NCBI GenBank assembly: GCA_023136785.1
Contig: JAGLQP010000089.1
Location: 1 to 7,375, forward strand
DNA from: Spirochaetales bacterium
GTDB lineage: Bacteria > Spirochaetota > Spirochaetia > SZUA-6 > DRHE01
Direction of reading: 5' to 3'
DNA: 7,375 nucleotides
Numbering within the stretch: position 1 is the first letter of the stretch; each line of letters starts with the position of its first letter. Under the pieces are notes generated by a model. It saw only the letters and a list, made by a program, of their open reading frames with translations, searched no databases and was not told the origin of the DNA. Positions 5,561 to 7,375 of the stretch are shown here, piece after piece. The position numbers and the translations under genes were made by a program.

Positions 5561-5596
5561 GTCTGAACGCAAGCGTTCGTATAGAACGTGCTGGGG
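5556..5596. repeat. Nested inverted repeats upstream of the NtrC-type gene
   Basis: Outer arms CCCCAG (5556-5561) and CTGGGG (5591-5596) enclose a tighter dyad, GAACGC-AA-GCGTTC (5565-5578), and a third partial copy of the inner half-site, GAACGTG, at 5584-5590. The block lies 25 bp before the NtrC-type ATG on the - strand, so it could be an operator or enhancer site, or mark the edge of the AT-rich island. No T-tract follows it, so a terminator is unlikely. Confidence 0.45.
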
Positions 5597-5688
5597 CCTC
5601 ACGAATTCTACCCATGTGATTGAGACTGAGGTTCACTTTTCTTGGTAATTTATACACCATTTAGTTAGAATGGTATTAGCAGCCAGCT

Positions 5689-5717
5689 TTGATGCTTGAT
5701 TGCAGAGATTGTATATC
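5689..5717 (+). promoter_or_regulatory. Candidate promoter of the lipoprotein esterase
   Basis: TTGATG (5689-5694) and TATATC (5712-5717) are separated by 17 bp, each matching four of six consensus bases. Transcription would begin near 5724, leaving a leader of about 39 nt that contains the strong AAAGGGGG ribosome site (5748-5755). Confidence 0.4.
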
Positions 5718-5762
5718 AAAAGTATGATGGTCATTAAAACGCTAACCAAAGGGGGCAACCGA

Positions 5763-6668
5763 ATGAAAAAAAGAAATCCGATTTTGACCCTGATCCCGTT
5801 TTTTCTTGCGCTGTCTTTGATTGGCTGCCAAACCACTGAAAATAGTTCTGAGGAGCAATCATTCATTTTTGAGGAAGGAATCGTATTTGGTACCGTCGAT
5901 GGCGTCGATTTGAAACTTGATCTCGCCAGACCTGGGAAAGGTGAAGGACCGTATCCTGCTTTGGTATTTATTCACGGAGGCGGCTGGTTCACGGGATCTA
6001 GACAAACGATTTATATTAAACGGGCTGCAGAGAGAGACTATGTCGCCGTGAGTGTGGACTACCGTCTGACCAGTGTTAAAGATGATACAAAGACAAAATA
6101 TCCATTCCCTGCTCAGGTACATGACGTAAAATGTGCTGTGCGGTGGCTTCGGGCTAATGCAGAAAAATACATGATTGACCCTGCACACATCGGAGCATAC
6201 GGGTATTCAGCTGGCGGTCATTTAGCTCTGTTGCTCGGTCTTACAGATTCATCGGACGGTATAGAGGGCGATTGCGGAAATCTGAACTTCTCAAGCAGGG
6301 TGCAGGCAGTATTCAACGTATCCGGTCCAACCGACCTAGCGAGTTTTTTTGAAACTAGATACGTAGATAAAAACATGATTATGTGGTTAATAGGGGGCTC
6401 TCTTGAAGAGATGCCGGAAAAATACCGTCAGGCCAGCCCCACAACGTATATCAGTGAAGACGATCCGCCGGTGCTTACGATACATGGCGATCAGGATAAA
6501 ACGGTACCGCCGCAGCAGGCACAACTCTTGGATAGAAAGATGAAGGAGATCGGCGTTTCCCACACTTTGATATTGCAGAAAGATGTGGGGCATGCTGTAA
6601 ATATCAACATGTCAACAGATTATCCCGTGTGGGACTTTTTTGATAAACATTTGAAAAACAGAGATTGA
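5763..6668 (+). CDS. Lipoprotein alpha/beta-hydrolase (acetyl-esterase/BD-FAE-like)
   Basis: The 301-residue product begins with a lipoprotein signal (KKR, hydrophobic core, lipobox LIGC with Cys22), so it should be lipid-anchored in the envelope. The catalytic domain shows the oxyanion motif HGGGW (71-75), nucleophile elbow GYSAGG with Ser149, acid Asp245 in HGDQDKTVPP, and His277 in GHAVN, all in the order of the HSL/BD-FAE-type esterases that deacylate small esters or acylated sugars. DPAHIGAYGYSAGGHLA is typical of this group. The substrate cannot be told from sequence. AAAGGGGG 7 nt before the ATG at 5763 fixes the start; an upstream in-frame ATG at 5700 would put 21 residues before the signal peptide and is rejected. 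The gene is noticeably AT-richer and uses more A/T-ending codons than its neighbours, which with the flanking direct repeats suggests acquisition. Confidence 0.88.
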   Translation: MKKRNPILTLIPFFLALSLIGCQTTENSSEEQSFIFEEGIVFGTVDGVDLKLDLARPGKGEGPYPALVFIHGGGWFTGSRQTIYIKRAAERDYVAVSVDYRLTSVKDDTKTKYPFPAQVHDVKCAVRWLRANAEKYMIDPAHIGAYGYSAGGHLALLLGLTDSSDGIEGDCGNLNFSSRVQAVFNVSGPTDLASFFETRYVDKNMIMWLIGGSLEEMPEKYRQASPTTYISEDDPPVLTIHGDQDKTVPPQQAQLLDRKMKEIGVSHTLILQKDVGHAVNINMSTDYPVWDFFDKHLKNRD

Positions 6669-6696
6669 TTCAAGGTTGTACTTGTTTGGTTTTATT

Positions 6697-6715
6697 GCTT
6701 TGAGTTTTACAAAGC
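6697..6715 (+). terminator. Weak hairpin after the esterase gene
   Basis: GCTTTG (6697-6702) and CAAAGC (6710-6715) form a 6-bp stem with a 7-nt loop, 28 nt after the esterase stop. The T-rich run is before the stem, not after it, so it is at best a poor intrinsic terminator. Confidence 0.25.
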
Positions 6716-6753
6716 GTGACTTCGGGTGACTATACATGTACGATTCCACTCAC

Positions 6754-6855
6754 CTATTGGCAGAAAAGGTGGTCCTCCTGCAGCACCATGCTCAGGGTTT
6801 TTTGGTCCAGTGAATCGATCTCGATGTTGTCCACTGCGCCCACTTCATCTCTCAC
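6754..6855 (-). pseudogene. Remnant of a response-regulator N-terminus
   Basis: A 33-codon - strand ORF (GTG at 6855, stop 6754-6756) contains DQKTLSMVLQED, matching residues 14-24 (QKTLSMVLQED) of the NtrC-type regulator at 4401-5531. Upstream, NIEID sits where that protein has FIDDD, so the similarity fades but keeps acidic residues. Downstream it breaks off at once (HLFCQ, stop), exactly where the 27-bp repeat ends. It is either the discarded 5' end of the NtrC-type gene from before a rearrangement or a piece of a paralogue. Too short to be a working receiver. Confidence 0.55.
6772..6798. repeat. 27-bp direct repeat, copy 2
   Basis: Identical to 5460-5486 and in the same orientation, 1,312 bp away. 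After one mismatch at 6799 the identity continues to 6805. It lies inside the remnant ORF at 6754-6855 and marks the right side of the AT-rich island. Confidence 0.9.
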
Positions 6856-6964
6856 CCCTCTTCAAATGACAAAATGATAAAATCAGTGTGACCGGCCGGC
6901 AAGCAATATCGGTCTCGCAGACAGCTTGCGAAATTTCCAGGATCGTATAGTATATCGATCGACT

Positions 6965-7375
6965 ATGGATAACGAACGGACGTTCCGCAGCAAATACGAG
7001 TCCCGGGTACTGCCGTTCTACAAAAACGGACGCTTTGGAGAGTTTGCCGGGGTAGGCGGGCTAAAAATCCGCTATCTCTGCTTTGAAAAGAAGAACACCT
7101 CCGGAGCTCTGGTCGTGCTCCCCGGGAAATCCGAGACCTACCTCAAGTACGCCGAATTTTTCTACGACCTACGGGATCTGAACATGTCTCTTTATTCGAT
7201 GGATCATCGGGGGATAGGATTCTCGGAGCGGATGCTGCCGGACCGCCTGAAGATGCACGTGGAACACTTTCACGACTACCTTCAGGATGTCAGGACGTTC
7301 TTGGACACCGTGGTGAAAACCGGAGAACACCAACATCTCTTTGTTCTCGGCCATTCAACCGGAAGCCTTATCGCC
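6965..7375 (+). CDS. pldB: PldB-like lysophospholipase / alpha/beta-hydrolase, N-terminal part
   Basis: The frame is open from an ATG at 6965 to the window end (137 residues). It follows the PldB pattern closely: LPGKSETYLKYAEFFYDL (52-69, the PGR.E.Y.KYAEL region of PldB), MDHRGIGFSERML (79-91), the helix HFHDYLQDVRTFLD (101-114) and the nucleophile elbow GHSTGS with Ser131. PldB-type enzymes cleave acyl chains from lysophospholipids or monoacylglycerols at the inner membrane. The Asp and His of the triad would lie beyond the window. No Shine-Dalgarno sequence precedes the ATG; an in-frame TTG at 6926 is an alternative start, also without one. Base composition returns to that of the main chromosome, so it is not part of the AT-rich island. 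It is unrelated in subfamily to the lipoprotein esterase upstream. Confidence 0.85.
   Translation, partial: MDNERTFRSKYESRVLPFYKNGRFGEFAGVGGLKIRYLCFEKKNTSGALVVLPGKSETYLKYAEFFYDLRDLNMSLYSMDHRGIGFSERMLPDRLKMHVEHFHDYLQDVRTFLDTVVKTGEHQHLFVLGHSTGSLIA

Noticed and set aside
5633..6188. Two - strand ORFs (77 and 109 codons) across the esterase region
   Set aside because: They overlap the start and body of a well-supported hydrolase, and their translations show no domain.
6899..6929. GCAAGC/GCTTGC inverted repeat before the pldB-like gene
   Set aside because: Only 6 bp with a 19-nt loop and no link to a promoter; not distinguishable from chance.
1..7375. CRISPR array, tRNA, rRNA, integrase or transposase genes
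   Set aside because: I saw no regularly spaced repeats, no tRNA cloverleaf or rRNA signature and no recombinase motifs on either strand.

Overview
The window is moderately GC-rich chromosomal DNA, apart from one clearly AT-richer stretch at about 5,600-6,760. It comes from a Gram-negative-type bacterium: it carries PspA, a lipobox protein, a secreted orphan and a PldB-like hydrolase. The mix of PspA, a YbjN-like protein, a STAS protein and a sigma54-type response regulator without a DNA-binding domain would fit a free-living spirochaete. That is inference from gene content; there is no rRNA or other taxonomic marker here.

Layout. (1) 1-303, + strand: the C-terminal 100 residues of a CheY-like receiver. 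(2) 304-516: no intact gene, but two short degraded coding fragments, one ECF-sigma-like and one YbjQ-like. (3) 517-2909, - strand: an apparent four-gene operon, transcribed in the order STAS/zinc-ribbon protein, YbjN-like protein, PspA, OmpR-type regulator with a degenerate receiver. A perfect-consensus promoter (TTGACA, 16 bp, TATAAT) drives it, and an 8+8 bp perfect inverted repeat covers its -35 box. (4) 3122-4377, + strand: trmJ, then an unrecognised secreted protein. (5) 4401-5531, - strand: an NtrC-type response regulator with receiver and AAA+ domains but no C-terminal Fis helix-turn-helix. (6) 5532-6964: an AT-richer island with a lipoprotein alpha/beta-hydrolase. It lies between two direct copies of a 27-bp sequence, one inside the NtrC-type gene and one inside a small remnant ORF that resembles the same receiver. 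(7) 6965-7375, + strand: the N-terminal part of a PldB-like lysophospholipase, cut by the window end.

How the genes may work together. The - strand operon reads as a self-contained envelope-stress module: PspA is the membrane-repair effector, the STAS protein could be a partner-switch or docking component, the YbjN-like protein a chaperone-like partner, and the pseudo-receiver winged-helix protein a phosphorylation-independent regulator. This combination, its operator-like promoter and the anomalous start of the last gene are the most interesting part of the window. The second theme is genome rearrangement: the 27-bp repeats around the AT-rich esterase, and the gene debris at 304-516.
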